From NCBI GenBank assembly GCA_009667805.1, contig CM019071.1, positions 47,255,593-47,319,592 of the forward strand: a stretch of 64,000 nucleotides of DNA, read 5' to 3'. Under the pieces are notes generated by a model. That model was given only the letters and a program-made list of their open reading frames with translations. It was not told where the DNA came from and made no database searches. The translations under genes were made by a program, and so were the position numbers. Shown here piece by piece: positions 12,067 to 22,714 of this stretch. Numbering within the stretch: position 1 is the stretch's first letter; the number at the start of each line of letters is the position of its first letter. The stretch comes from Leptobrachium leishanense. Its lineage: Eukaryota; Chordata; Amphibia; Anura; Megophryidae.

Positions 12067-14061
12067 CAGGCCCAGACTAAGAACTCTATGGGCCTGGAGC
12101 TGAATATTTTGGTGGCTTTTTTTGTAATTTTGTGAAATGAAAACATATTTTTGGTTATTTAATAGTGCAGATACGGGTATATCTAACCAGGCAGATACTG
12201 TGTGATTAATTTTTTCATTCAGATTTCAATCATTTAAAGAGTGTAATTTTTTTCCCATTTTAATCATTTAAACTTTTGTGATTTATATATTCTATAGGGA
12301 ATTCTTCTTAAAAAAATGTGAAATGGGAACCTGTTACTGCATTTTTCTGAGAAAATATACAATTTTAACCAAAATTTTTTTAAAAAAAAGGAGAAATATT
12401 TTCCTTGTCTTTTGGAACATGTTTTTTTTACAAATAATATGACTATATATAAACACTGACCTTACTCCCAGCGTGGAAAATGAGAAGGTGAGTAATGGCA
12501 GCGGTATTGCTCATTTTATACGTGACAAATGGACAATGCCATCGCTTTGGAACAAAAAAAAAAATTGTTTTCTTTTAGATTTTACATTGTCAGTAGAGAT
12601 GCACCGATACAGATACTAGTATCGGTATCGGTGCCGATACTGCCATTTGCACCAGTACTTGGTACTCGGGCAAATGACCTGATACCTCCCGCCGATACCG
12701 GAAGCCAGCCTTGGGCCGGCTTGCCGGTATCCGCGGGGCTGGGTAAGCTGGCCGCATGCATGAAAAGCATTTGGCCAGCGTTCCCCTCTGGCTGGCCACA
12801 TTACTTACCCAGTGGTGGGTCAGGTCGCAGGGCCGTGGCGCAGCCGCCGGACAGTGGAGGCTGTGACGCTGCCTCCAGCCGAGATCTCACGGGAGGCTTC
12901 CGCGAGATCTCAGCTGGAGGCATCGTCAAGGCCTCCACTGCCCGGCGGCCGCGTGATCGCATCACTGCCCTGCGACTGAACCCCCGCTGGGTAAGTAATG
13001 CGGCCCACCAGAGGGGAACGCTGGCCAAATGCTTTTCATGCCAGCTTCCCCAGCATTTGGTCTGAGGTCTGGTATGATATATATGTGTATGTATATACAT
13101 ACACGCATATATATCTCTCTAGTCTGAGGTCTGTGTAATATATATGTGCATGTATATACATACATACATATATATGGGTATGTCTGGTCTGAGGTCTATA
13201 TTTATGTCTGGTCTGAGGTCTGTGTAATATATATGTGTATGTATATACGTACACATATGTATGTAGGCAAGTCTGGTCTGAGGTTTGTATATATATATAT
13301 ATATGTATCTGAGTGGGTATGCATGTATCGGAGATGAGGTGTGTGCAGGGGGTAAATGGGGTGTCTGGCCATACATTTCAATATAAACATAAACTGGACA
13401 GGCTTTCGGCAAAATCCTAAATTATTTATTGGAAAGCGTCACATGACCTTAAATAAAAGTATTGGTACTCAGTATCGGTGAGTACTTGAAAAAAGTATCG
13501 GTACTTGTACTCGGTCCTAAAAATGTGGTATCGGTGCATCCCTAATTGTCAGCTTTAGTATTATGCAAATGCAAGACTCTGACCTGTCCAATGACGCCTC
13601 ACTTGACCTTGTGAGGTGTAAAGATTAGTGAGGAAGGGGTCAAAAGTTCCCCGCAGTGCTCTTTGCTGCAGTGCGGCGGTTTTGGTTTTTGATGGTACAA
13701 TCCATTGTTACGAATTGTTACATCAGCCATCACCTCCACACTTGTTGGTGACATGAGAAATGTGATGGTTAGTTAGTGCAGCTTCATTGTTTACTTTATA
13801 TTACTGTTGGAAAGAAAAAGAAAATGTAAATATTTTTTTTTATTTTTTTTACTTTACTTTACTTAACACCTGGTCATGTTTGGTATCATTGGAAAGGTCA
13901 CGCACTGGCCTTTCCAGTGATACCTCACATGATCCAGTAGCTGCTATGGAGTTGGAGATACAGTGGTCCAAATGCAGACAAAGTTATCCTTTCTCTGGGC
14001 CTATTCTGAGGCATGGGCCTGGAGCTGCTGCTCCATCTGCCCCTATGTTAATCCGGCCCTG
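12067..14061. mobile_element. hAT-like non-autonomous element (outer)
   Basis: The left end 'caggcccagactaagaactc' and the inverted right end 'ttaatccggccctg' form imperfect terminal repeats. 'gggcctggagctg' lies just inside both ends. Flanks gctgttgg (12059-12066) and gctgttgt (14062-14069) fit an 8-bp target duplication with one mismatch. The interior is A/T-rich with no transposase, and it hosts the element at 12594-13544. Confidence 0.5.
12594..13544. mobile_element. hAT non-autonomous element with perfect 8-bp target duplication
   Basis: The ends are TAGAGATGCACCGATAC and the inverted GTATCGGTGCATCCCTA. Both are flanked by ATTGTCAG (12586-12593 and 13545-13552), the 8-bp duplication typical of hAT transposition. 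'agtatcggtatcgg'-type motifs repeat just inside both ends. It contains a diverged tandem repeat at about 13060-13300 ('tctggtctgaggtctgtgta' with TA/TG runs). No transposase frame is present, so it must have been moved by another element's enzyme. Confidence 0.85.
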
Positions 14062-14388
14062 GCTGTTGTGTATTTGTGTGTGGTGGGCAGGGATTTTAGA
14101 CCCCCCCTCCATGTAATGGCACTGTAATCAGGACTGGTCACAAGGTAGATCTATTCCTGTCAAACACAGCAAGAACATTAAGAATTATACCCCTATTCTC
14201 TTCTTACAACTTCTCCCATGTAAATTACCTTCTTAATACCAACTAACCCCCCCTCCCTTTTCCCGTAAATGAAAACACAACAAAGTATTGGCATTTTGAA
14301 AAGGTCACGTCTTTAATTACTTAAGGCCAAATTCTTTGCCTCTAAGGCAGAATTATTATTATCGATCCTCGTATGCCAAATACGCTAC

Positions 14389-14645
14389 ACCAGATAACAC
14401 TGGCAGCCAGAAAACACTGGCAACTGCAATGCACCACAAGCATTGCCCAGAAATAGCGCCCCACGTGGCTAAGCAGGATGACCACACGTCTGCTCAGTGT
14501 ATTTTTATGGCAGATAGCAGGCCGAGAGGATCTGCAAACCAGGAAGGCACCTGAGCCTGGCCGTATGAAACCACAACTCACCCCGTACCCTGCAGACCCT
14601 CCCCCCACTATCACCCTCCACGTGCCAGGCCGCCTATTTCACCGC
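14389..14645 (-). repeat. Direct repeat copy, probable split repeat of the DIRS/Ngaro-like element
   Basis: It shares 'gatctgcaaaccaggaaggc', 'cccgtaccctgcagaccctc' and 'cgtgccaggccg' with 14820-15060 in the same orientation. It lies just beyond the recombinase end of the decayed minus-strand element. There it would fit B2 of the A1...B1-A2-B2 split direct repeats known for Ngaro-type elements. Confidence 0.55.
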
Positions 14646-14819
14646 CACCAAAAACGAGGACCCTCTTTTTATTGCCACTAATAAAAAGCCGTGACCTTTC
14701 CTCTTACCCCACACAAGGCTCCTTATCGCACCTTCAATGAAGAGTGTGTTCCCAGCCTTATCACTCCTTCAGTGAACTCCTCACTTCTTGCTCCTATTTC
14801 GGGGTGCTCCAAAACCATT

Positions 14820-15060
14820 GCCAGATAACATCGGCAAATGCAATGCACCACACATATTGCCCAGAAATAGCGGCCCCACGTGGCTAAGTAGCGTGACCAC
14901 GCGTGTACTCAGGGGTCTCTTTATATCGCAAATAGCAGGCCGGGAGGATCTGCAAACCAGGAAGGCACCTGAGCTTGGCCGTACGAAACCACACTCACCC
15001 CGTACCCTGCAGACCCTCCCCCTACCATTGCATCCCCACGTGCCAGGCCGCTATTTCACC
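14820..15060 (-). repeat. Direct repeat copy, probable B1 of the split repeats
   Basis: About 240 bp, similar throughout to 14389-14645. The interval 14646-14819 between the copies would be A2. No A1 partner is visible, because the element's 5' part is missing beyond about 25980. Confidence 0.5.
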
Positions 15061-15529
15061 ACTCACAATACCTATCTCTTCTCTAGCTGTCCCCTAAATG
15101 TAGTACCATAATATCTGGCTTACCCCTCTTTCTCCTGGATGTCTTTGCTATTCCCAATAACTGCCCCACCCCCTACCTTGCTTCCCTATCCATCTAATCC
15201 CTACTTCAATTACGCTGCACCCCGGGGTCGCTCCTCTCTTGGTGCCAGCAGCATGACTCTCCATCCAGTGCACATAGGAGTGTCCCAGGATCCGCACTCT
15301 CATTGCACGTCCTGTAAATAACCAAAATGTAAACTATTAACTGTAATGCACACACACACACAGTGTACCCGAACTGAAAAGAAACCAAAGAAACAAATTA
15401 TTATTATTAAAACAAAACAATTGTTCCCCATAAGTTTTCCCTTCATTTCTTTAATGACCTCACATATCTCCAAAATACTTCCCATTTCCATCTCCCCATC
15501 TTTTTAATTCGATCCTTTGGGTAACCCAA
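15061..15529. other. Unassigned sequence between split repeats and recombinase remnant
   Basis: No protein motif seen. There is a CA run near 15350. It is probably the 3' non-coding part of the minus-strand element. Confidence 0.3.
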
Positions 15530-16190
15530 TTCTGCCTCAGTACCAGCAGCTCCTATCCTGAAAGAATGGGGGCAAATGTAACTCCCCTTTCAACCAAGCC
15601 CCTCCGTGGCCTGCTGCGAAACCATTTTGAATTGATACCCGGACAAGTTAGTACCACCCTTGTGCCCCCAGAACATTCGACCGTTTGAAGGAGTCGCCTC
15701 CAAGTATCCCCTCATACATACCACTGGGCATACTTCCCCACCATGGGCACCTAGAGCAATTGTTTCCTCAATCCTTAGGGCACCTTTAAAACAAATGCTG
15801 CCCTACAAAGATTGTTATCAGCTCCATCTTATCTCCTACTTGTACTCTGCTGTCAAGATCTTCCTCACCACGAATTGTTTAACCCAGTCCTCCTCTTCCT
15901 TTAACCGAGCAAAGTATGAAATACCACTAAATAGTTCCAAGCTGTCCTTTATTGACTTACCGCCGAACTTCAGTAGCTATTTGAAAACAACATTCTGCCC
16001 TATCTCCTCCGTCCCTTTAAAACGCGATCCAACCCTTTCACTGCTTGCTCTACGGTGCCCATGTCTACTGCAACAACAATCTCCTCACCAAATCATTGAT
16101 GCCCTCTAACTGCTCCCCATCTGGCAAAGAAATGGAGGGCAGTGTTCACCCTGGAATTATTTTTTTTTCTTTCCTCCTCCCGGTGCCAAA
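15530..16190 (-). pseudogene. Decayed tyrosine recombinase of a DIRS/Ngaro-like element
   Basis: Translating the minus strand in patches gives a recombinase C-terminus. 'PHSFRIGAAG' near 15541-15575 carries the conserved H-x-x-R box, preceded by 'YQFKMVSQQATEG'. These enzymes integrate the circular cDNA of DIRS-type elements by strand exchange rather than with a DDE integrase. Stops and frameshifts break the reading at several points. It follows an RNase H remnant directly, which is the DIRS gene order. Confidence 0.75.
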
Positions 16191-16192
16191 TG

Positions 16193-16613
16193 TCAGAACA
16201 CATCCCACCTGAAACTGGACAATGTATCCGCCACCACCTTCCTTACCCCCGGTATGTGATTTGCCGTGAAATTAATATTGCTTTTCAAACATATTAACAC
16301 CAAATAGCTGACATAGGCTACAACCTGCGGTGATGATGCAGACATGTTATTCAGCACTTGCACCACACCTTGAATATCAGACCCAAAAAAAAAAAAAGGG
16401 GGGGGGGTTATGTTTTTTGTTAAATTTATTTTCTTTATTTTTTTATTTTTTAATTCTATCCCCCACAGTGGTATTGCCCCGACGATTGGAAAATAAAAAT
16501 TCCAGAAACACCAAGCTTTGCACCCATCCATTGAATCCACTCCTGGGCCATTTGCCTGCTCACCATTAGAAATTACACTAGACCATTTGATCTTAATGCC
16601 TGGCCATTCCCCC
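16193..16613 (-). pseudogene. RNase H remnant of the DIRS/Ngaro-like element
   Basis: The minus strand reads 'FTANHIPGVRKVVADTLSSF', the end of a retroelement RNase H domain (usual wording: a proline-glycine turn followed by A-D-x-L-S). The retrovirus insertion at 16614 cuts the region. The upstream RT part is found on the far side, at 25.6-25.98 kb. Confidence 0.7.
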
Positions 16614-16618
16614 CAAAC
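16614..16618. repeat. Target site duplication CAAAC, left
   Basis: CAAAC directly precedes the 5' LTR and is repeated at 25537-25541 directly after the 3' LTR. The length (5 bp) suits retroviral integration. Confidence 0.75.
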
Positions 16619-17023
16619 TGCTGTAGTTTAGGAATGCGGCCCGCGGCTGTATCTCTGTAGAAGGTCGCGCATCTTCTTTTATTATCTTTGCAAACAGCTC
16701 ACGTCCTTGCAAACTATGTCCTTGCACGCAAAGGCAGTAATCAGCTTAACCACAACACATAGAAAGGACTGTGGTCAATGTGTCTGCACAGCTAAATACT
16801 TAGAAACTATGATACGTACTTTAGATAACTTGTTAAGAATGTGCATTTCTGGTGTGTATAAATCTGCTTCACGAAAACATTTAAATTAGAGAGACTATAC
16901 CAACTGAGCATCCGTTGTCTGAGTGTTCTTTCTGGTCCATTCTCTCTCCCAGCGCTGGACGAGTTCTTCTTCTACCGAGTGTCCGTCCCACCAAAAGGGT
17001 CAAACGGCCAGTTAACCCCTTCA
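16619..17023 (+). repeat. 5' LTR (405 bp)
   Basis: Starts TGCTGTAG and ends CCCCTTCA, so it has TG...CA ends. A TATA box (TATAAA, 16857-16862) marks the probable U3 promoter. It differs from the 3' LTR only at two sites near 16863 and 16884. Confidence 0.95.
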
Positions 17024-17026
17024 ATT

Positions 17027-17044
17027 TGGAGGCACCGCTGGGAT
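17027..17044 (+). promoter_or_regulatory. Primer binding site complementary to tRNA-Thr
   Basis: TGGAGGCACCGCTGGGAT begins four bases after the 5' LTR. Its complement matches the 3' end of vertebrate tRNA-Thr(AGT) with CCA, over 18 bases, as I recall that tRNA. This tRNA would prime minus-strand DNA synthesis. Confidence 0.8.
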
Positions 17045-17072
17045 CTCCGACAGGCTCTTCTCATTTAACCGG

Positions 17073-17078
17073 GTAAGT
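17073..17078 (+). promoter_or_regulatory. Probable major splice donor
   Basis: GTAAGT preceded by GG in the leader, about 300 bases before the gag start. It would be the donor for the spliced env message. Confidence 0.45.
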
Positions 17079-17378
17079 ACCATATGTACTCCGGTATGTG
17101 ACAGAGACCGCTGTGAGATAAAACGAACTCGGGGTTAACACTAAAGTTTTAAAGATAAAAGGGAGGTCTGGGACTACCTTTACCAAAGACAAAGAGATTG
17201 TTATATTTGGGAGGACGCTCGGTGTGGAACCTCGTGATTTATTGTTTGCTTTGTTTGTTTATGACTTAAAGTATAAGTTTGCATTATATTCAGGGAAGTT
17301 AGTAGATGGTAAGACGAACACTTCCCTACTTGTTACAATATTCGGTTGTTGTATATTGTTTGTATAGAGTATAAGAAT

Positions 17379-19081
17379 ATGGGGAATAAAAACAGTTATA
17401 AAGAATATCCACCCCCAGAGACAGGAGAATCATGCAAGGATTATGTAATTAGAGTAGGGGGCACAGATAGATACCTGGTCGATCCATGGGTAGATAACAT
17501 GGCGGGATGGACAGAGGCGGTAGGGAGTTGTGATCCCTTCCCACGAGAAGGAGACAACAGTCCGTTCCATATGGATATGGTGAAAGGTCTCTGTCTTGGA
17601 GACTCGGAAGCATTTCCATATTACGAAGGGGATCCCGCGTGGGATAAACAGTATATGCAATTAGTCATTGGTACAACCAAAAACCAAAAGGAAATAACAA
17701 AAGTAAAAAGACGCCACCTTTAAATACGGAAAACCTTCACAAGTTAGAAGGGAAAATCCCCAGACAGAAAACTTCCGTTCCACGGGTCTCCTGGCCAAAT
17801 AAAACTCCCTTGACTCCCCCTTGCGCACCCTTTTGCCCACCCCCCCTTACAAACCCGTGTACCCGTCCCTGCAAATGTTTAGCGAACAAGATATCCTCGC
17901 TGCCGGTATCTGTCACGACTGAGGAGGATGAGATTAAACTATTGCGGGAAGAAAACAAGAGATACATGAAACGACTGAAGGGTCTAGCCGCCGCAACACA
18001 ACCCATAGACAATAAAAACATAGACAATAAAAAGAATGAAGAGTATGAGACCTCTGTAACAGACCCCGATCCCCTAGAAAGGGAAGATGTCCTCACTAGC
18101 GGCGCGGTGACCCGTACACAAACAGGCACCATAATCTCAAAGCCATCTAGATATGGGGACAACACACCAGAGGGAGAACCAGAAACCAATACACACATGC
18201 CATTTATGACTGTTGGAGATAAATTGTTAAAAAAGGCTATCGAGATTGAAGATATTAATCGTATCCTAAAACATTGCCCAAGACCCCGGGAGGCACCACT
18301 AGGAGCCCTAAACTATCTTAAAAAGGCATGTCAGGGACGTAACTATACACAAGAAGATATGCGTCTTAAACACTCGTCATGGGACTGGGACGAGGTTCCT
18401 TCTATCTCTAACATAGATAAAGACGTTTCATCTATAACATATACCCTTAATACCGAGAACGGGGTAAGAAGAATGTGGGCTGAGATTGAAAATCAAATGC
18501 AGAAAGTCTTTAAGGCCAGATCCTCACTCCCAATAGCTGTGGCATGCAAACAAAGGGATGCCGAGACAGTAATAGATTTCTGGAAAAGGTTTCTCACGTG
18601 TTGGACAGAGGAAGCAGGTCTGTCCCTCGAAAAAGCTGACAGCCTACTAATATCCACTTTCATGAGCAATCTTTCCCCTTCCATGACCCTAACCGTAAGG
18701 CAGGCCATTTCCACCTGGCCCTCTGACACCATTTCTGATTTCCAGACACACTTGCATGAGAAAGAAGCTGCAGGTTGTTTTGAGATCAGGAAGAAACCAC
18801 CATCACTGACACACAATGTACAACAGCGAAACCAGGGGCAAAGATCAAACAACGCCAATGGTAACAACCCCAAGACCCCTATTGATATGACCCAGGTCAA
18901 ATGCTATAGATGCGGTAATATGGGCCACTATGCGCGGCAGTGCAAAGCCCCACAAGAGGAAGCAGACAGATATCAGGCAGCATACAAGGAGGGCAGGCGT
19001 AGAGCGCAAGCTCAGGGACAACCCCAAGCCCCAGCACCAACACAACCCCAGCGTTTCCCAATTAATTGGGAAACCCAATGA
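17379..19081 (+). pseudogene. gag: Retroviral gag with one frameshift
   Basis: Gag is the structural polyprotein that assembles at the membrane. The start ATG at 17379 gives 'MGNKNS', a myristoylation-type N-terminus expected for matrix. That frame ends at 17721-17723. The rest of Gag lies one base back: that frame is open from 17648 and runs to a UGA at 19079-19081. A single missing base in 17648-17720 explains this better than programmed slippage, since no clear slippery heptamer is seen. Near the C-terminus one CCHC zinc knuckle 'CYRCGNMGHYARQC' (18902-18943) marks nucleocapsid, followed by a Q/A/P-rich tail. A charged stretch suggestive of a short coiled coil lies near 17930-18000. Pol continues in the same frame after the UGA. 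Confidence 0.9.
19079..19081 (+). promoter_or_regulatory. gag UGA, probable readthrough site
   Basis: The frame is open on both sides of this UGA: gag before it, and 21 codons then the protease region after it. A single leaky stop between gag and pol is the known gammaretroviral arrangement. The downstream G- and C-runs (about 19092-19125) could pair into a stimulatory structure. Confidence 0.6.
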
Positions 19082-22000
19082 AGCGGCCCGGAAGGGGATA
19101 CCCTGACTCTGCCCCAGCTCACTGGTAGATGGAAAGATGACCCAATGATTACTCTGTATATACGTGGCAGACCAATCGCATTTTTGGTAGATACAGGTGC
19201 AACCACCAGTACTCTGGAGGCTTGTCACTACACGGGTCCCCTTTCTGAGTCAGAACCTTCCACGGGTATCAATGGCGTATCCACACCTACATACACCACC
19301 TTGCCCCTCTCACTGACCACTGATGACGGTACAACCCTCCTACAACATCGTTTCACAATCATCAGGGACTGCCCTGTTAGTTTGTTAGGCAGGGATCTCC
19401 TAGCCCTTCTTCAATTGTCCATTCATAACACTCCTGATGGCATCCACATTGAAAGCCCGGTAATCCCGACTTTATGCAGGACACGTCATTTTTTCCTAAC
19501 CACAGACACCGCGCCCTCTGAATTAAAGGAATTCACCTCCCTATGGTCACAAGGCCCTTTTGACACAGGGATGATACCATGTACTCCTTACAAAGCCCGG
19601 GTTCACAAGAATATTGACCCCGTATACCAGAAACAGTACCCTTTATCCCAAGAAAAGATTGAGGGTATTAAACCCATGCTGCAACAGTTTTTGTCAGACG
19701 GTATCCTGGAAGAGGTTGTTCCCCCCTTTTCCACTCCCATCAACCCTGTCCGCAAACCCGATGGGTCGGTTAGGTTTGTTCAAGACCTCCGTGCCATAAA
19801 CTCACTAATAATTCCCATTGCTCCTATAGTTCCTGACGTTACAACGCTTCTTTCCTCTATTTCCGCAACACACAGCCATTTCACAGTCATAGACCTAAAG
19901 AACGCATTTTTTAGCATTCCTGTGGACCCTGACACGGCACTACTATTTGCTTTTTCTTTTGAGGGACGCCAATACACATGGAAGCGCCTCCCTCAGGGGT
20001 ATATTGATGCCCCAGTGGTTTTCGCCATTGTGCTTCAAACCACTTTAAAATCGTGGCACCCCAGCCAAGGTTCAGTCCTGCTACAGTACGTGGATGATCT
20101 CCTCCTCTGTAGTCAATCAGGCGAAGCCGCCAAGGCTGACGGACTGTCACTCCTACAATGGTTACAAGATTGTGGTCATAAGGTTTCACTTGAGAAATTA
20201 CAATGGTGTCAAACACAGGTTGAATACCTAGGTTTTGTTTTACGGCAGGGGGAAAGGAGCATCAGTCACAAAAGGATCCAGTCTGTCATGGGCCTGGTCA
20301 CCCCAAGTACCAGAAAAGAAATGCTGTCTTTTCTGGGAATGATAAACTATTGCAGACAATGGATACCTGACTGCTCCTACTATGATAACATCCTGAGACA
20401 ACACACTGTGGGGAACCCAGGCAAGCTCACCTGGACCCCGGAAATGACAAACGCATATGAGGCTCTCAAAACCGCTCTTATGTCCAGTCCAGCCTTGGGG
20501 CTCCCTGACTACATGTTACCATTTCATTTGTTTGCAAGGGACAACTGTAAAACCATGGCCGGCGTACTCACCCAGGAACATGGGGGCCGCTTGCGCCCCG
20601 TAGCTTTTTTTTCTAAAGTTATGTCAACTCCAGTCCAAGGTATGCCCTCTTGCCTACGCTCTCTGGCAGCTAACTCGATGGCTGTGCAAATGGCTACTCA
20701 GTTCACTCTGGGTCATGAAACTCATTTACACACCTCACACGATGTTCTAACCCTTCTCAAAGGTATACACACCCAGCATATGACAGCACAGAGGCTCTCC
20801 GGCTATGAGGCAACCCTCTTGAGCAACCCCACTCTGCACATTGAGTACAGCACCTCCATTGTAGGTCCTTCCGCTATCCTTAATGCCCTCCTAGGACTCA
20901 AGGATATTGATGACAAAACACCCCCCGACCATGACTGCCTCCTTACCATTGACTCTGATACATCCCCCCGCCCAGACATGTGCACAACCCCCGTTCCAGA
21001 AGCTGACGTAGTATTTGTAGACGGTTCATGTACCCGTCCCACAGACACCACCTACCATGCAGGTTATGCCGTTGTCTCCCTGCCTAATATTATCCACGAG
21101 GCAGAACCTATCCCCTACCGCTCTGCACAAGCTGCCGAGCTCATTGCTCTCACACGCGCTTGCATTCTGTACACAGGTATGCCCGTTACTATCTACACTG
21201 ATTCTAAATACGCCTTCGGCGTTGTCCACGACCATGGTAAGATATGGCAGAAACGCGGCTACGTTGCAGCAGATGGGAAACCCATTTCCCACTCAACCCT
21301 TGTAGAGGACCTCCTGCGCGCTCTCATGCTCCCTTCTGCCCTCGCTGTTCTGCACTGCAAAGCACACACTCGGAAACGCGATGCCGTTTCCCAAGGTAAT
21401 CATTTAGCTGACACGGTAGCTAAACGCGCTGCTTCCACCAGTTGCAGCACCCTACACCTTCCCATGTTGAAACCCCCTTCCATCACTAATGATTTCCTTT
21501 TCTCTGAGCTGCAACGGTATGCCACAGACACAGAATTGAAGGATTGGTGCTACCCAACGCTAAATAAAAACCTCACCTCCGGCCTCATTACCAAGAATGG
21601 GAAGGTCTGTATACCCCAATCTAGCGCCTCTCTTTTCATCGATCAGTTCCATGGCACTAGTCATCACAGCATTAAAACCACCAGACAGCTGTTGGAGGCA
21701 CACTTTTATATAACTGATCTTCTGGCTCTCACGAAGGATTATGTCTCCCGCTGTCTCACTTGTCTCCGCAACCACCCCAATAACCCCCACCGTATCCCAC
21801 ATCAACATTTGGAGTACCCCACGACTCCTTTCACACATCTGCAAATTGATTTCACACATATTCCCAGGGTTGCTGGAAAAGCTCAAGAATATGCACTTGT
21901 CATGGTAGACATGTTCTCCCGCTGGCCAGAGGTGTTCCCTACTAGAGCAGAGGATGCTAAGACAGTGGTTCGCATTTTGACTCGAGAGATAATCCCCCGC

Positions 22001-22714
22001 TGGGGGATCCCCCTCCAGCTCAATTCTGACAGAGGCCCCGCATTTACCTCCAGATTGACAAAGAGCCTTTGTAAGGCCCTTCAGGTGGACTGGAAGTATC
22101 ATATCCCATGGCACCCCCAGAGTTCTGGCCTCGTCGAACGCATGAACCGTACCATCAAAGACCGTCTGCGGAAAGCTACGGGGGGCACCTTTCATAACTG
22201 GAAGTCTGTCCTCCCGATAGTTTTGGCGGAAATCCGTATGTCCGTCAATCGGAATACTGGGTTTTCTCCATTTGAGATCCTAATGGGTAGACCGTTCCCC
22301 AGCCCCTGGGCCCGTCATCAGGTACTCACTGACCTCGGGGACCTCCAGCAGGTTAGGGATGAGTATGTCAGGCAGTTGATTACTTCTTTAGAATCCACCA
22401 GAGACGAAGTTACGTTCAGATCTCCTTCCCTCCCAGGTACTCCGACCCATCCTTTCCAGGAGGGGGACCAGGTCCTCATCAAGCACCTACAGAAGGGGAA
22501 ACGTCCCGAGGATTTCGCCTACGGACCTCCCACCACTATTGTTGCCATCACCAGGACCGCCATTCTCACGGAGGCCAGTCCTACCTGGATCCGCGTGAAA
22601 CTGGTACCTCCCAAAGACAGAGACAAAGGAGAAGGGAGCCATATCCCAGAGGTACTAGCGGTCACCCCAGAACCCGATAACGGGGGCCTAAGGTCCCGAC
22701 CTCCTACGCCATGA
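19082..22714 (+). CDS. pol: Retroviral Pol (protease, RT, RNase H, integrase), uninterrupted
   Basis: An open frame of about 1210 codons follows the gag UGA, with no ATG needed if readthrough makes Gag-Pol; the first ATG is at 19145. Domains in order: aspartic protease with 'LVDTGA' (DTGA 19190-19201); reverse transcriptase with 'YVDD' at 20087-20098; RNase H with 'VFVDGSC' near 21009 and 'TIYTDSKYAFG' near 21190; integrase with a zinc-binding HHCC pattern ('HGTSHH' ... 'CLTCLRNH', about 21650-21776), catalytic D ('LQIDF', near 21841), D ('NSDRGPAF', near 22022) and E ('GLVERMN', near 22130). A GPY/F-like end ('YGPPTTIV ... TWIRVKLVPP') closes it. No stop or frameshift is visible. The stop overlaps the env start as ATGA. 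The catalytic residues look complete, but activity is untested. Confidence 0.93.
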   Translation, partial: SGPEGDTLTLPQLTGRWKDDPMITLYIRGRPIAFLVDTGATTSTLEACHYTGPLSESEPSTGINGVSTPTYTTLPLSLTTDDGTTLLQHRFTIIRDCPVSLLGRDLLALLQLSIHNTPDGIHIESPVIPTLCRTRHFFLTTDTAPSELKEFTSLWSQGPFDTGMIPCTPYKARVHKNIDPVYQKQYPLSQEKIEGIKPMLQQFLSDGILEEVVPPFSTPINPVRKPDGSVRFVQDLRAINSLIIPIAPIVPDVTTLLSSISATHSHFTVIDLKNAFFSIPVDPDTALLFAFSFEGRQYTWKRLPQGYIDAPVVFAIVLQTTLKSWHPSQGSVLLQYVDDLLLCSQSGEAAKADGLSLLQWLQDCGHKVSLEKLQWCQTQVEYLGFVLRQGERSISHKRIQSVMGLVTPSTRKEMLSFLGMINYCRQWIPDCSYYDNILRQHTVGNPGKLTWTPEMTNAYEALKTALMSSPALGLPDYMLPFHLFARDNCKTMAGVLTQEHGGRLRPVAFFSKVMSTPVQGMPSCLRSLAANSMAVQMATQFTLGHETHLHTSHDVLTLLKGIHTQHMTAQRLSGYEATLLSNPTLHIEYSTSIVGPSAILNALLGLKDIDDKTPPDHDCLLTIDSDTSPRPDMCTTPVPEADVVFVDGSCTRPTDTTYHAGYAVVSLPNIIHEAEPIPYRSAQAAELIALTRACILYTGMPVTIYTDSKYAFGVVHDHGKIWQKRGYVAADGKPISHSTLVEDLLRALMLPSALAVLHCKAHTRKRDAVSQGNHLADTVAKRAASTSCSTLHLPMLKPPSITNDFLFSELQRYATDTELKDWCYPTLNKNLTSGLITKNGKVCIPQSSASLFIDQFHGTSHHSIKTTRQLLEAHFYITDLLALTKDYVSRCLTCLRNHPNNPHRIPHQHLEYPTTPFTHLQIDFTHIPRVAGKAQEYALVMVDMFSRWPEVFPTRAEDAKTVVRILTREIIPRWGIPLQLNSDRGPAFTSRLTKSLCKALQVDWKYHIPWHPQSSGLVERMNRTIKDRLRKATGGTFHNWKSVLPIVLAEIRMSVNRNTGFSPFEILMGRPFPSPWARHQVLTDLGDLQQVRDEYVRQLITSLESTRDEVTFRSPSLPGTPTHPFQEGDQVLIKHLQKGKRPEDFAYGPPTTIVAITRTAILTEASPTWIRVKLVPPKDRDKGEGSHIPEVLAVTPEPDNGGLRSRPPTP

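Noticed and set aside
17648..17723. Programmed -1 frameshift within gag
   Set aside because: No proper slippery heptamer or conserved structure seen, and the gag-pol step already uses an in-frame stop.
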